Below, in pieces: positions 18,289 to 27,415 of a stretch of 64,000 nt of DNA. The position numbers and the translations under genes were made by a program. This stretch comes from Paenibacillus dendrobii (GTDB lineage Bacteria; Bacillota; Bacilli; Paenibacillales; Paenibacillaceae), in contig NZ_WUBI01000005.1 of NCBI RefSeq assembly GCF_009807035.1, positions 299,624-363,623 of the forward strand, given 5' to 3'. How positions within the stretch are numbered: the first letter of the stretch is position 1; the number at the start of each line of letters is the position of its first letter. A model generated the notes under the pieces. That model saw only the letters and a program-made list of their open reading frames with translations. It ran no database searches and was not told where the DNA came from.

Positions 18289-19356
18289 TTATTCGAGCCA
18301 AAGCTGCAGATTGGCCTTAACAAAATCATCGTCATTCAGATGCGGATAGCTGTCATACACCCGCTCAATTTCCTCCAATTGTCCAGAAGATAACTCCTCC
18401 TTGGGGTTAAGGCACCAGCGTCCCTCCAGTAATCCCTGCCTGCGCAGCACTTCATGAATGCCTGGAATACAGCCATGGAACTCGTGGGCCGGATCGAAAA
18501 AGGCAGCATTGCTGTCCGTCACCTCAACTGCGCGTGTCAGCCACTCCGCAGGGATCTGCTCCTCTTCCCGTACCCTTTTAATCTCGTGTAACAGCTCAAC
18601 GGCTTGATGCGTCCAGACAGCCCAATGCCCGAGAAGCCCGCCGACGATCCGCTTTTCCACGGTCTGCCCATTGACCTTGAAGCGGTATTTCGTCAGCAGA
18701 TCGACAACGATGTTATCATCATTGCCTGTATACAGGGCAATCTCGTCACGCCGCTCCGATTCCATGACAGCACGAACGACATCCAGGGACTGGTAACGGT
18801 TGAACGGTGCCATCTTGATCGCAATAACACCCTCGATTTCGGCAAAAGCACGCCAAAATTCAAAGCTGAGCGTTCTTCCTCCAACCGACGGCTGCAGATA
18901 AAATCCGAATACCGGGATAATTTCCGCCACGCGGCGCGTACGTTTCAGCAGCTGTTCCTCCGTCCAGCCGCTGAGTCCGCCCATGCTGAGCAGTCCGGCA
19001 TCATACCCGAGACTTGCGGCAAGTCCGGCTTCAGCCACAGCCTGCTCCGTCGGTCCACAAATGCCGGCGATCTTCATGAAAGGCCGGTCCAGTCCGGCGC
19101 GTTCCACCTCCTCGGCAGCCATACGCAATACCGGCTCCAGCAGATCAATGCCCTTGTCGCGGATTTCGAACTGCGTCGAGTGAACTGCCACGGCAATGCC
19201 TCCTGCTCCCGAAGCCATATAATATCTGGTCAGCGCACGCTGGCGTCGTTCATCGAGTTCACGGTCCGCATTCAGAGCAAGCGGGTGGGCAGGAATCGCC
19301 AGTCCGTCATGCAGGGCTTCCCCCAGTTCGAGAGATATCGGCTTGAAACCGCTCAT
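18289..19356 (-). CDS. DapA-family (dihydrodipicolinate synthase-like) aldolase/dehydratase
   Basis: A 355-residue TIM-barrel protein. Lys181 in GVIAIKMAPF sits where the Schiff-base lysine lies in the NAL/DHDPS family, and GICGPTEQAVAEA is the usual mid-barrel segment. Family members cleave or dehydrate 2-keto-3-deoxy sugar acids. This protein is about 50 residues longer than typical DapA, mainly at the C-terminus. Its place at the end of a sugar-transport and oxidoreductase operon suggests sugar-acid catabolism and not lysine synthesis (inference). It starts at the last base of the epimerase gene. Confidence 0.8.
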   Translation of the reverse strand: MSGFKPISLELGEALHDGLAIPAHPLALNADRELDERRQRALTRYYMASGAGGIAVAVHSTQFEIRDKGIDLLEPVLRMAAEEVERAGLDRPFMKIAGICGPTEQAVAEAGLAASLGYDAGLLSMGGLSGWTEEQLLKRTRRVAEIIPVFGFYLQPSVGGRTLSFEFWRAFAEIEGVIAIKMAPFNRYQSLDVVRAVMESERRDEIALYTGNDDNIVVDLLTKYRFKVNGQTVEKRIVGGLLGHWAVWTHQAVELLHEIKRVREEEQIPAEWLTRAVEVTDSNAAFFDPAHEFHGCIPGIHEVLRRQGLLEGRWCLNPKEELSSGQLEEIERVYDSYPHLNDDDFVKANLQLWLE

Positions 19357-20378
19357 CAGTATTTCCCCTCCCGCTGCTGAAAATGCGTCGGCTTGTTCCA
19401 GGTCGCTCCGTCCTGAAGCACCCAGTCCGAAATCCAGTCGATCATCTGCAGGACAGACACTTTCGGATACCCAAAGGTTTGCATGGCCTTCGACGCGTTG
19501 CTGAGCAGCGCGGTGGAAGCTTCCTCGCCGACCAGTACCGGTTCCACGCCGAGACGCCGCCCGAATTCCTCGGCTACCCAGCGGAGCGAAAGCGTCTCCG
19601 GTCCGGTCACGTTCATCGTCACCGCCGGCGATCTGCAGACACGCAGCGCCCTTAGGGCGATCTCATTGGCGTCCCCTTGCCAGATCACATTCGCATGCCC
19701 CATGGAAATATCGATCGGCGTGCCGTCTTGGATGGACTTGGCGAGTTCAAGCAGGACGCCGTATCTGAGATCGATGGCATAGTTCAGCCGGTAGATGAAC
19801 ATCGGGATCTGATATTTGTGAGAAAAGTGCTCAAACACCCGCTCCCGGCCCAGGCAGGACTGACCGTACTCGCCATTGGCGTTTGGCGTAACCTCTTCGG
19901 CAGCGCCTCCTGCGCCGACAGGCGTCAGCGGATATACATTCCCTGTTGAAAATACAACCATTCTTGAATTTTTGAACTTCTCGGCTACCCGGCCGGGCAG
20001 ATAGGCATTCATCGCCCATGTAAAATGTTCATTGCCGGTCGTGCCGAATTTATTGCCAGCCATAAAGATGATATTTTTCACTTCAGGCAGTGCCTGAAGC
20101 TGCTCATCATCGAGCAGGTCGGCCGAGATGGTCTCGACCCCCATCTCCTCCAGCTCCTGCTTCAATGTGCCGCTGGAAAAGCGGGACACACCGATGACCT
20201 TTTTGTTCAAGCCGGCTTTGGCGATGGCGTTCATCGCGAGCCGGGCCATGCTCGGACCCATTTTGCCGCCAACGCCAAGCAGCATGATGTCCCCATCCAG
20301 CCGGCTCAGATCGTCCAGCAACTCATCCGAAGGTTCTGCCAGCCTCATTTCCAGTTCTTCAATCGTGTTGATTTTCAT
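19356..20378 (-). CDS. NAD-dependent epimerase/dehydratase-like protein
   Basis: A 340-residue protein of the extended SDR group. The nucleotide loop reads LLGVGGKMGPSMARLA, a GxGGxxG variant of the Rossmann motif. The expected YxxxK reads YGQSCLGRE, with no lysine at the usual place, so catalysis may be altered. ATG 20378 with GGTGGCG is chosen over a TTG at 20438 that overlaps the upstream gene. It lies between two oxidoreductases and the DapA-like gene, pointing to a shared sugar-acid pathway. Confidence 0.78.
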   Translation of the reverse strand: MKINTIEELEMRLAEPSDELLDDLSRLDGDIMLLGVGGKMGPSMARLAMNAIAKAGLNKKVIGVSRFSSGTLKQELEEMGVETISADLLDDEQLQALPEVKNIIFMAGNKFGTTGNEHFTWAMNAYLPGRVAEKFKNSRMVVFSTGNVYPLTPVGAGGAAEEVTPNANGEYGQSCLGRERVFEHFSHKYQIPMFIYRLNYAIDLRYGVLLELAKSIQDGTPIDISMGHANVIWQGDANEIALRALRVCRSPAVTMNVTGPETLSLRWVAEEFGRRLGVEPVLVGEEASTALLSNASKAMQTFGYPKVSVLQMIDWISDWVLQDGATWNKPTHFQQREGKY

Positions 20379-20430
20379 GATTCGCCACCATCTTTCTATC
20401 GTAAGTAATCTCTCATCTAAGGATCGAAAT

Positions 20431-21432
20431 TCAGACAAATACCCGCACCGGCTTGCCTTCTTCTGCCGAGCGGTAGGCCTCCAAGGCTACCAAGGCAGAC
20501 TTCATGCCGTCTTCTCCAGTAATGGGTACTTCTCTGCCTTCCAGCAGCGCGTTCACAAAGGCCCGAATCATAAGCACATTCATATCGTCTCCCCAAAAGG
20601 ACCAACTGCCTTTGCCTGCGCCTCTTGCATATACGCTATTCTTCTGATTAAATGCATCAATGGATATGACGCCCTTGGTGCCGATCACATCGAGCGTAAC
20701 GTCACCCCAGGTCGGGAACGACGGATTCCGCGACCAGCTTGGATCCAGTACGCCGAATATGCCATTTTGAAACGTCACATGGACCATTCCGGCATCATCG
20801 ATTGTGCGTGTACCCTCGGGGTCGAACAATGTCTCCGCATAAGCGTATACCTCGGAGACCTTGGAACCACTGAACCAATTCATGAGGTCCATGACATGGA
20901 CCGTATGATCCAGCACGGCGCCGCCCCCGGCAAGAGCCGGGTCCGAGAACCAAGCCGGGTCCGGGAATGAACCGCGGTTGGTTCCTTTAAATGCAATAAT
21001 GTCGCCGATCTCGCCGCGCTCCAGCGCTTCCTTCGCCCGGATGACAGGCGTCAGGAAGCGGCAGGGAAATGCGGTCATCAGCTGCACCCCTGCCTCCCGG
21101 CAGGCTGCGATCATTCCTTCCATCTCCTCCGCGGAGAGGCCCAGCGGCTTCTCGCAGAGCACATGCTTGCCTGCCTTCGCCGAAGCCACCGTTATTTCCG
21201 CATGCCTCGCATTTTCCGAGCAGATGACAATGGCATCGATATTCGTCGCAAGCAATTCGCGATAATCACCGTAATAGACAACGGAGTGGGATTCCGCCAG
21301 CTCCCGGGTTCGTGTGGGATCCTCGTCCGCAATGCCTGCAACCTCCACGTCCTTCATCTTAAGTAGCGCGTCCAAGTAATCGAAAGCATGACTGTGCGCA
21401 AAACTGATCATTCCCAGCTTCAAACGTTTCAT
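20431..21432 (-). CDS. Gfo/Idh/MocA-family oxidoreductase (second of pair)
   Basis: A 333-residue NAD(P)-dependent sugar dehydrogenase. N-terminal Rossmann domain (about 1-125), with HVLCEKPLGLSAEEM containing the EKP catalytic lysine motif, and a C-terminal beta-sheet domain with the conserved GGGAVLDHTVHVMDLMNW, whose His/Asp act in catalysis. The first strand motif is atypical (MISFAHSHAFDYLDAL in place of GxGxxG). ATG 21432 has AAAAGGAGG upstream, and the start overlaps the stop of the first oxidoreductase by four bases. Confidence 0.87.
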   Translation of the reverse strand: MKRLKLGMISFAHSHAFDYLDALLKMKDVEVAGIADEDPTRTRELAESHSVVYYGDYRELLATNIDAIVICSENARHAEITVASAKAGKHVLCEKPLGLSAEEMEGMIAACREAGVQLMTAFPCRFLTPVIRAKEALERGEIGDIIAFKGTNRGSFPDPAWFSDPALAGGGAVLDHTVHVMDLMNWFSGSKVSEVYAYAETLFDPEGTRTIDDAGMVHVTFQNGIFGVLDPSWSRNPSFPTWGDVTLDVIGTKGVISIDAFNQKNSVYARGAGKGSWSFWGDDMNVLMIRAFVNALLEGREVPITGEDGMKSALVALEAYRSAEEGKPVRVFV

Positions 21433-22427
21433 GATTTCGCAGCCTCCTTTTCCAGTCTGACAGGCAGCCCGCTCTGAGCAGATTCTTCGGCTGCACAAGC
21501 CCATTTCAGCGCATTCAGTGCATCAGCGGCGGTAACGGCCGGCTCCATACCAGAGCGGATACATTCCAAGAAATGAAACAGCTCCCGGTAATAGGGATCA
21601 TGTACCAGCTCGCTCTGAGGCGTTTCCACGAAGCCGCCGTCCTGTTCCAGATCCGCTGTTCGCCTTACCCGCACGCTTTGCGCATCATTGCTGTCGTAAC
21701 GGATTATGCCGTCTTTTCCGGCAAACTCGAAAGTCGTCGTGAACGGACCCGGATATCCCCAGAAGCCTTCCAGCTGGGCAATGGTGCCGTTTGTACAGCG
21801 GAACGTAGCCGACGCGTAATCGATGCCGCCTTGAACCCGGTGGAAAGCAAATACCTCCTCAATCTCGCCGAAAGCCCCGAGTACATAATCGATATCGTGA
21901 ATCATCAAGTCTACAATGACCCCGCCGCTCTTCTGCCGGTCGTGATACCAATCCCGGACCAGACCCGGGTGGCTGCCGGCACGGCTCGCATGATAGATCC
22001 CCGCACTGCTGCTTCCCGCATGCTGAATCTGTTCGGCAAGCTGCTGATACTGCGGAAAGAAGCGGACCACCTGTCCAACGAAGAGTCTCACGCCCCGGCT
22101 TTCGCAAAAATCGATGGCCTCCGCGGCTTCGGCCGGAGACAGCGCGATCGGTTTCTCGCATATGATGTGAACCTTCTCCTCAGCCGCCTGCTTGATAAGC
22201 GGCACATGCATATACGTGGGTACCGCAATACTTACCACATCGGGTCTGGCTTCCCTGATCAGATCTTCCATACTGCTGAAATGGGTGGCCCCCGTCTTTT
22301 CTGCGAGCTTCTCGGCTGCTTGAACATCGATATCGCATACTCCCGTCAGCGTAATGCCCGGCATCGATGCATACCGGTCCGCATGGATTGTCCCCATGCC
22401 GCCGCAGCCGATGACTGCTACCTTCAT
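21429..22427 (-). CDS. Gfo/Idh/MocA-family oxidoreductase (first of pair)
   Basis: A 332-residue NAD(P)-dependent dehydrogenase. Rossmann loop is VIGCGGMGTIHADRY at the N-terminus, catalytic EKP is in IICEKPIALSPAEAAE, and the C-terminal domain carries GGVIVDLMIHDIDYVLGAFG. The start is uncertain: ATG 22427, or TTG 22430 nine nt after GGGAGG. The adjacent paralogue (20431) is clearly different in sequence, so the two probably act on successive substrates or in opposite redox steps (inference). Confidence 0.87.
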   Translation of the reverse strand: MKVAVIGCGGMGTIHADRYASMPGITLTGVCDIDVQAAEKLAEKTGATHFSSMEDLIREARPDVVSIAVPTYMHVPLIKQAAEEKVHIICEKPIALSPAEAAEAIDFCESRGVRLFVGQVVRFFPQYQQLAEQIQHAGSSSAGIYHASRAGSHPGLVRDWYHDRQKSGGVIVDLMIHDIDYVLGAFGEIEEVFAFHRVQGGIDYASATFRCTNGTIAQLEGFWGYPGPFTTTFEFAGKDGIIRYDSNDAQSVRVRRTADLEQDGGFVETPQSELVHDPYYRELFHFLECIRSGMEPAVTAADALNALKWACAAEESAQSGLPVRLEKEAAKS

Positions 22428-22454
22428 CAATCCGATCATCCTCCCATGATTATC

Positions 22455-22500
22455 AGGCTTATTCATTCACAACGTACAGGCTTATTCATTCACAACGTAC
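22455..22500. repeat. 23-bp perfect tandem duplication
   Basis: AGGCTTATTCATTCACAACGTAC-type unit of 23 bp occurs twice in a row (22455-22477 and 22478-22500). It covers the last codons and stop of the beta-helix gene and the space before the next gene. Confidence 0.9.
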
Positions 22501-24531
22501 AGGCTTCTCACGCAAAATCAAATTCCCCTGCTCATGCCGGACCGACGCGCTCTCCTGCGGCAGGCCGCTGCGATCAACCGTTCTCTCGACATTGCCGTGA
22601 TGCAGCATATATCCTCCGCCGAAGTAATCCCCCGAAACGGCATACTTCCCGCCTTCAAACGTGGAACCGGAGGCCGTAAACTCCCCATAACCGGAAGTGA
22701 GGCTGAAATGCGCTGTTTCCGCATCCGCTGCCTGACTGACCATATCGGACAGTCTCCATTCAGCCCGCCCGCATTCCTTTTCCGTTGCGAAAAACGACTT
22801 GGCGTGGTTGGTTCCGCTGATTCTCGCGCCCGAGCGTATCTCGACCCGCTGATCGCCGCTGCCGCACAGCAGAATGCCCGTATTCTTCATTTCCCCGCCC
22901 TGAAAGCTGAACCCTCGGCCTTCCATCCGCAGGGGCGCCGCATCCGCTGCCCCATGCAGACGGCAATCTCGGAAGTACAGGCTTCCCGGCGCATTCCAGT
23001 CATTGCCGTCCAGTCCGAGGAAATCGCAATTGTAAAAGGCAATGTCCCGAATAACTTGTTCTCGATTTAAACTTCTTCCCTTTGCCAGTTTGAACAAGCA
23101 GTTTTCCACGACGTTGGGCCGCTCTGATCGGCTTGCCGCCTGGAAGAAGGCCACCGTCTTTTCAGCCGAACAATTCTTCATCTGGACGCCATCCGCATTC
23201 ACCCAGATCGAACCGGAATCGGGAATGCCTTCCTGTTCGAAGATATGTACATCCTCCACAGTTATGTCCGTGACCTTCCGGAAGGAAATAAAGCGGCTGC
23301 CGACATGCTTTTTGACCGTAATCCGCTTGGCGCTCTCCCCCCAGATCGGCCCGCTGTTGCCGAAGGACAGCAAACCCGAGTTTCCGGTGAATGCCAGGTC
23401 ATGCTCATACTGGCCATGCGTGACGAAAGTTCCGTGCTCGTCGCCGTCGCCGTGGCAGTTTTCCACCTGGCAGTACGCTGAGCCTGTAAAATCGTTGAGA
23501 TGGCGGGCATTGCTGGTCTGGCAATCGCGCACATGACCGTAAAGGCAGTAAATTTGCTGCGTCATGTAGCCGGTGCCGCCGATCACAACCTCCGTAGGAT
23601 TGGTCAGGCGGCAGCGTTCGGTGACGAAATGCGTGCAGTGCCTGCGCATGACGACCGGCCAGAACGTGCGGAAAGCTTCGATCGCAATGGCGTTGCAATC
23701 CACCGCATACTCATACACCAGAGGATGCGAGCCTGTGATATCGGTATTGCCTGCGCCATGGAAGACCATATTTTTCACATGGGCCCGCACCACAGGGGTG
23801 ATCTTCCGGTAACTGATGCTTCTCCCCGTTTCAATCCGCCAGCCGTTTTTATAGTTAAAACGCACATGCCTCGCGTCGACGATTTCCGTGACCATGATCA
23901 GCTTGTCGAGCTCGCGTTCGGTAACTCCTCCCCCTTCAACCTTGCTTACCTGGGCGGTCCACCACTCGCCGATGGCAAAAGCAGAAGAATCCCCGACTTC
24001 AAAAACCTCGGACATCTCGGCGGCATCCTCCGTCAGGATGACCGTCTGCTCCACTCCGGCAGCTTTGCCCCTGAACTGGAATACGGCCGAAAACGGATCA
24101 TTCGGCGGAGCATCTTCGATCCCGTCGGTATAAACGGCAAACCCGTTAAAGTCGAGCTCGATATGACTCCGGTCCAGCCGGTGCCGCTTAACGAATCTCA
24201 AATCCGAACTTGCCTCGATGCGGTAAACGGTCGGGTCCGCCAGCCATGCCTCAAGCGCCTCATCCGCCGCATGCTCGCTGCCAAAAACACCGAAACACCG
24301 GTAATTCCCCACGCCCTGGTGGACCATGATCCAGCGGCCTTTCCCGCCATCCTCCGGCGCGTGAACCGTTCCGCCGTTATCAGGTGCGCTGCATTCTTCG
24401 TCCCAGCGCATCAGCTTTGCTCCGGGATCTCCTTCTTTGTAGTAGCCTCCGACCCATACCGGGGCACCCTGCTTGCGATGCTCTTCCGGAATCCGCTTCA
24501 AAGAATTTACGTCAGGCACGGAATACATCAT
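22486..24531 (-). CDS. Right-handed parallel beta-helix protein
   Basis: A 681-residue protein. Residues 1-100 resemble the start of Pectate_lyase_3/tail-spike-type proteins (GGYYKEGDPGAKLMRWDEE, then DNGGTVHAPEDGGKGRW). Residues 260-640 are short repeats (for example MKNCSAEKTVAFFQ, VVENCLFKLAKG, IAFYNCDFLGLDG) typical of a right-handed parallel beta-helix that binds or cuts polysaccharide. There is no signal peptide, so it should be cytoplasmic and act on an imported oligosaccharide, unless exported in another way. ATG 24531 is six nt after AGGAGGG. Confidence 0.8.
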   Translation of the reverse strand: MMYSVPDVNSLKRIPEEHRKQGAPVWVGGYYKEGDPGAKLMRWDEECSAPDNGGTVHAPEDGGKGRWIMVHQGVGNYRCFGVFGSEHAADEALEAWLADPTVYRIEASSDLRFVKRHRLDRSHIELDFNGFAVYTDGIEDAPPNDPFSAVFQFRGKAAGVEQTVILTEDAAEMSEVFEVGDSSAFAIGEWWTAQVSKVEGGGVTERELDKLIMVTEIVDARHVRFNYKNGWRIETGRSISYRKITPVVRAHVKNMVFHGAGNTDITGSHPLVYEYAVDCNAIAIEAFRTFWPVVMRRHCTHFVTERCRLTNPTEVVIGGTGYMTQQIYCLYGHVRDCQTSNARHLNDFTGSAYCQVENCHGDGDEHGTFVTHGQYEHDLAFTGNSGLLSFGNSGPIWGESAKRITVKKHVGSRFISFRKVTDITVEDVHIFEQEGIPDSGSIWVNADGVQMKNCSAEKTVAFFQAASRSERPNVVENCLFKLAKGRSLNREQVIRDIAFYNCDFLGLDGNDWNAPGSLYFRDCRLHGAADAAPLRMEGRGFSFQGGEMKNTGILLCGSGDQRVEIRSGARISGTNHAKSFFATEKECGRAEWRLSDMVSQAADAETAHFSLTSGYGEFTASGSTFEGGKYAVSGDYFGGGYMLHHGNVERTVDRSGLPQESASVRHEQGNLILREKPVRCE

Positions 24532-24571
24532 CAATGTCCCTCCTATGCAGCCTTCAATTCACTTTTTGGTA

Positions 24572-24610
24572 CAGACGGGGCCGGACTTATGGAATAAGCC
24601 GGCCCGTCTG
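24572..24610 (-). other. Strong intercistronic hairpin between binding protein and beta-helix genes
   Basis: CAGACGGGGCCGGACTTAT (24572-24590) and ATAAGCCGGCCCGTCTG (24594-24610) pair almost fully. In the direction of the operon no U-run follows, so it more likely protects the upstream mRNA end or lowers readthrough than acts as a full terminator. On the plus strand it is followed by seven T. Confidence 0.6.
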
Positions 24611-24718
24611 TTAAGTTTTTTTCTATATAAGAACGGCTCTGAACTGAAATAAGTTCTTGATATCGTGCTAGGTGACTTCTTCGGTTACAGTTCGTTCTTC
24701 GGATCGCTGCCCGCCTTT

Positions 24719-26320
24719 TTACTCTCCCGTAAACGTGATGGTCTTGCCGGAAGCGTTAGATACCTGCTCCGCATAGTAAGTAAAGATTTCATTGCCGCCG
24801 TATTTGGTCATCAGCTCTTTGCGGTATGCAGGCCACTTCGAAGCATCTTTCTCGTCAAATACGATGGACACCATCATTTCGTTCATGCGCTTGCGGAGGG
24901 CGGCCAGGTCCATCCCTTCCTTCACGACCACGCTGGTGCCGATGGAAGGAACGATTTTGTAAGCGTCGATTGTTTTCACGATGGCCTTATCACGGTCCGT
25001 AATGCTTGGATCGTCCAATTCAAGACCCAACACTTCCGGAGCCGGCACCGGCGTAAACCATTGATAGACGGTCAGGAAGTTTCCGTTGTCCGTGACATCC
25101 TTCTTGAATGCTTCCTGATTGATCGAGATCTTATTGCCCTCACGGGTATAGTCCGTTCCGTCCTGGCCGTAATGGGTCAGCAGATAACCTTCCTCACCCG
25201 CCAGCCAGTCAAGAATTTCAACGGATTTTTTGATTTTATCATCGGATGATTGCGAGCTCAGCAGGAAGGGATTGCCGGGTACAGTTTCAATCCAGGTTCC
25301 GGTTTGCGCGAACGGATGGAACGGCTCCCAGTCTGCTTGGTCATTGCCTGTTATTTGCTTGGTTTTCATCTGCAGGCCTTCCGGATTGTTGTCAAACGCC
25401 AAGTTTTTGCCCATGCCGAGCACGATGCCGGCTTTACCCTGCTCGGCCTTTTCCAGCTGCTGACCATTTTTAGCCAGGAGCCAATCCGGATCCACTACGC
25501 CCATATCCATCACTTTTTTCACATCATTCAGTACTTGTTCCATGCGCAGATCCGTACGTGTATCGATAAATTGATCGCCTTCGGTGATGAAGTCCCCGAT
25601 GAGGCCGTTCTTCACGAATTCAGGGAAATCGAGCGACATGTTCGTACCGCCGCCATAGGTGGTGAAGCCATACGTATCATTTTTACCGTTGCCGTCCGGA
25701 TCCTGCTCCGTGAAGGCTTTCATGACCGCGATCATTTCATCGTAGTTGGTAGGCATTTGGAGTCCTAACTTATCCAGCCAATCCTTACGGATGTAATAGG
25801 AACGGTAGATATCCTTCGCATACGGGATCGGGGCACGTGCGAACTTATCCTGTACTTGATACATACTCAAGTCTTTTTCGGATACCCAGTATTTGAAATA
25901 GTTAGGCATCGTTTGCGTCGTCACCAGATCTTTGATTTCACGGGCAACCCCGTCCTTGATGTATTGATTGGAGGCAATCCCGTCGGAGTAGAACACATCC
26001 GGCGTGTCTCCGGAGGAGATCAGCGAGTTGAGTTTGTTCTGATAATCGGCTCCATACGGCATGTAATCGATTGTCAGATCTACGTTAAACTTCTCGTCAA
26101 TCGCCTTCTTTACAAAATCCTTATCCTTCGCAGGAAGCTGCGCGTCGGCGGAAGCGACTACAAACCATTTCAATGGCATTTTGCCGCTGTTTTTATCTTT
26201 TCCGGCCTCTCCGCTCGAAGAATTGTCGCTTCCCGTGCCGCCAGCCGTTTCCTTCTTGTCGCCGCAGGCAGACAAAATCAGCATCATGACCATGAGTACA
26301 ATAAAACCGGTTCGTTTCAT
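24719..26320 (-). CDS. Lipoprotein solute-binding protein of a sugar ABC importer (LplA-like)
   Basis: A 533-residue family 1 solute-binding protein. The signal peptide ends in lipobox LSAC (Cys19), then comes a Gly/Ser-rich spacer. The size and order of segments (YYIRKDWLDKLGLQMPTNYDE, and a long C-terminal lobe) fit the LplA/YtcQ group that binds oligo-galacturonides or other complex oligosaccharides. ATG 26320 has GGGGAGG. It is encoded after the two permeases and before the catabolic genes. No ATP-binding subunit is in the operon, so a shared MsmX-type ATPase is expected. Confidence 0.9.
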   Translation of the reverse strand: MKRTGFIVLMVMMLILSACGDKKETAGGTGSDNSSSGEAGKDKNSGKMPLKWFVVASADAQLPAKDKDFVKKAIDEKFNVDLTIDYMPYGADYQNKLNSLISSGDTPDVFYSDGIASNQYIKDGVAREIKDLVTTQTMPNYFKYWVSEKDLSMYQVQDKFARAPIPYAKDIYRSYYIRKDWLDKLGLQMPTNYDEMIAVMKAFTEQDPDGNGKNDTYGFTTYGGGTNMSLDFPEFVKNGLIGDFITEGDQFIDTRTDLRMEQVLNDVKKVMDMGVVDPDWLLAKNGQQLEKAEQGKAGIVLGMGKNLAFDNNPEGLQMKTKQITGNDQADWEPFHPFAQTGTWIETVPGNPFLLSSQSSDDKIKKSVEILDWLAGEEGYLLTHYGQDGTDYTREGNKISINQEAFKKDVTDNGNFLTVYQWFTPVPAPEVLGLELDDPSITDRDKAIVKTIDAYKIVPSIGTSVVVKEGMDLAALRKRMNEMMVSIVFDEKDASKWPAYRKELMTKYGGNEIFTYYAEQVSNASGKTITFTGE

Positions 26321-26508
26321 TTGTTATCCTCCCCTTATTCATACAGTCAACAGTAACCAGGGTATTGCCTTGCTTCGGACTGACTCGCTGCTGATTGCTA
26401 TACGGCTTTGGCCAGAGCATCCTTCCCTCAAGGCCCTGCGGCATACCCCCCTCTATATAATCTGGCGGCCGGGAACGACCGCTTGCGAGTATGGCTTCGG
26501 AGAATCAT

Positions 26509-27396
26509 TCAGCCCTTGACGGCGCCGATCAGCATCCCCTTGATGAAATATTTTTGCAGAAACGGATACACCACCATGACCGGCAAAATCGCGACGACGA
26601 CCGTTGCCATCTTGATCGATTCCGGCGGCAGTGCACTGAGCTGCGTCTGCGGCACAGACAGCTCCTGGCTGACGCTTGGCGTAATGATCATGTTTCGCAG
26701 CACCACCTGAAGCGGATAGAGGCTGCGGTCGTTGAGGTACATAATTCCCGGGAAATACGCATTCCAGTGCGTAACGCCGTAAAACAGTCCCAGCGTAGCC
26801 ATAATCGGCATCGACAGCGGAAGAACGATCTTAACAAGCGTTGCCAGATCACCGCAGCCATCCACTTTGGCGGCCTCCTCCACTTCCTGTGGAAGGGCTT
26901 CGAAATAGGTTTTCATGACGAGCATATTAAACGTGGATACCAGCCCCGGGATAATAAGCGCCCAGATGGTATTCATCAGCCCCGTCATTTTGACCGTCAG
27001 AAAGGTAGGTATGAGTCCGCCGGAGAACAGCATCGTGAAGACGATCCCCATCAACACCACGTTTCTGCCCGGCAGGAACTTTTTCGATAGCGAGTAAGCC
27101 AGTAGGGTCGTGACCAACAGATTGAGTGCGGTACCCATGACCGTAACCAGAACGGTAACCCCAAGAGCCTTAGGCACGACACCACTTGTAAAAATGACTT
27201 TAAAAGCATCCAGCGTGAATTTATGCGGCACCAACAGGAACCCGCCGTTGCGCAGCACTTCGGTATAAGGCGTAAACGAAACAATCACCACATAGTAGAG
27301 CGGAAACAACGTTAGCAGGCCGAACAGCGAGAGCAATGCGTATATGCCGCCGTCCACGACACGGTCAGACCATGATCTTTTGAATAAAACAGGCAT
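26509..27396 (-). CDS. Carbohydrate ABC importer permease (LplC/YtcP-like)
   Basis: A 295-residue CUT1 permease with six helices. The EAA loop reads EAAKVDGCGDLATLVKIVLPLSMP, which contacts the ATPase. ATG start with GGAGG and nine nt spacing. It starts 20 bp after the other permease and forms the membrane channel with it. The 188-bp gap downstream holds only a weak stem before the binding-protein gene. Confidence 0.92.
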   Translation of the reverse strand: MPVLFKRSWSDRVVDGGIYALLSLFGLLTLFPLYYVVIVSFTPYTEVLRNGGFLLVPHKFTLDAFKVIFTSGVVPKALGVTVLVTVMGTALNLLVTTLLAYSLSKKFLPGRNVVLMGIVFTMLFSGGLIPTFLTVKMTGLMNTIWALIIPGLVSTFNMLVMKTYFEALPQEVEEAAKVDGCGDLATLVKIVLPLSMPIMATLGLFYGVTHWNAYFPGIMYLNDRSLYPLQVVLRNMIITPSVSQELSVPQTQLSALPPESIKMATVVVAILPVMVVYPFLQKYFIKGMLIGAVKG

Positions 27397-27415
27397 GTGC
27401 GTTCACCTCCATCGC

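Noticed and set aside
23500..24597. Open antisense frame (365 codons) opposite the beta-helix gene
   Set aside because: Same reasons: no RBS, fully inside a real gene.
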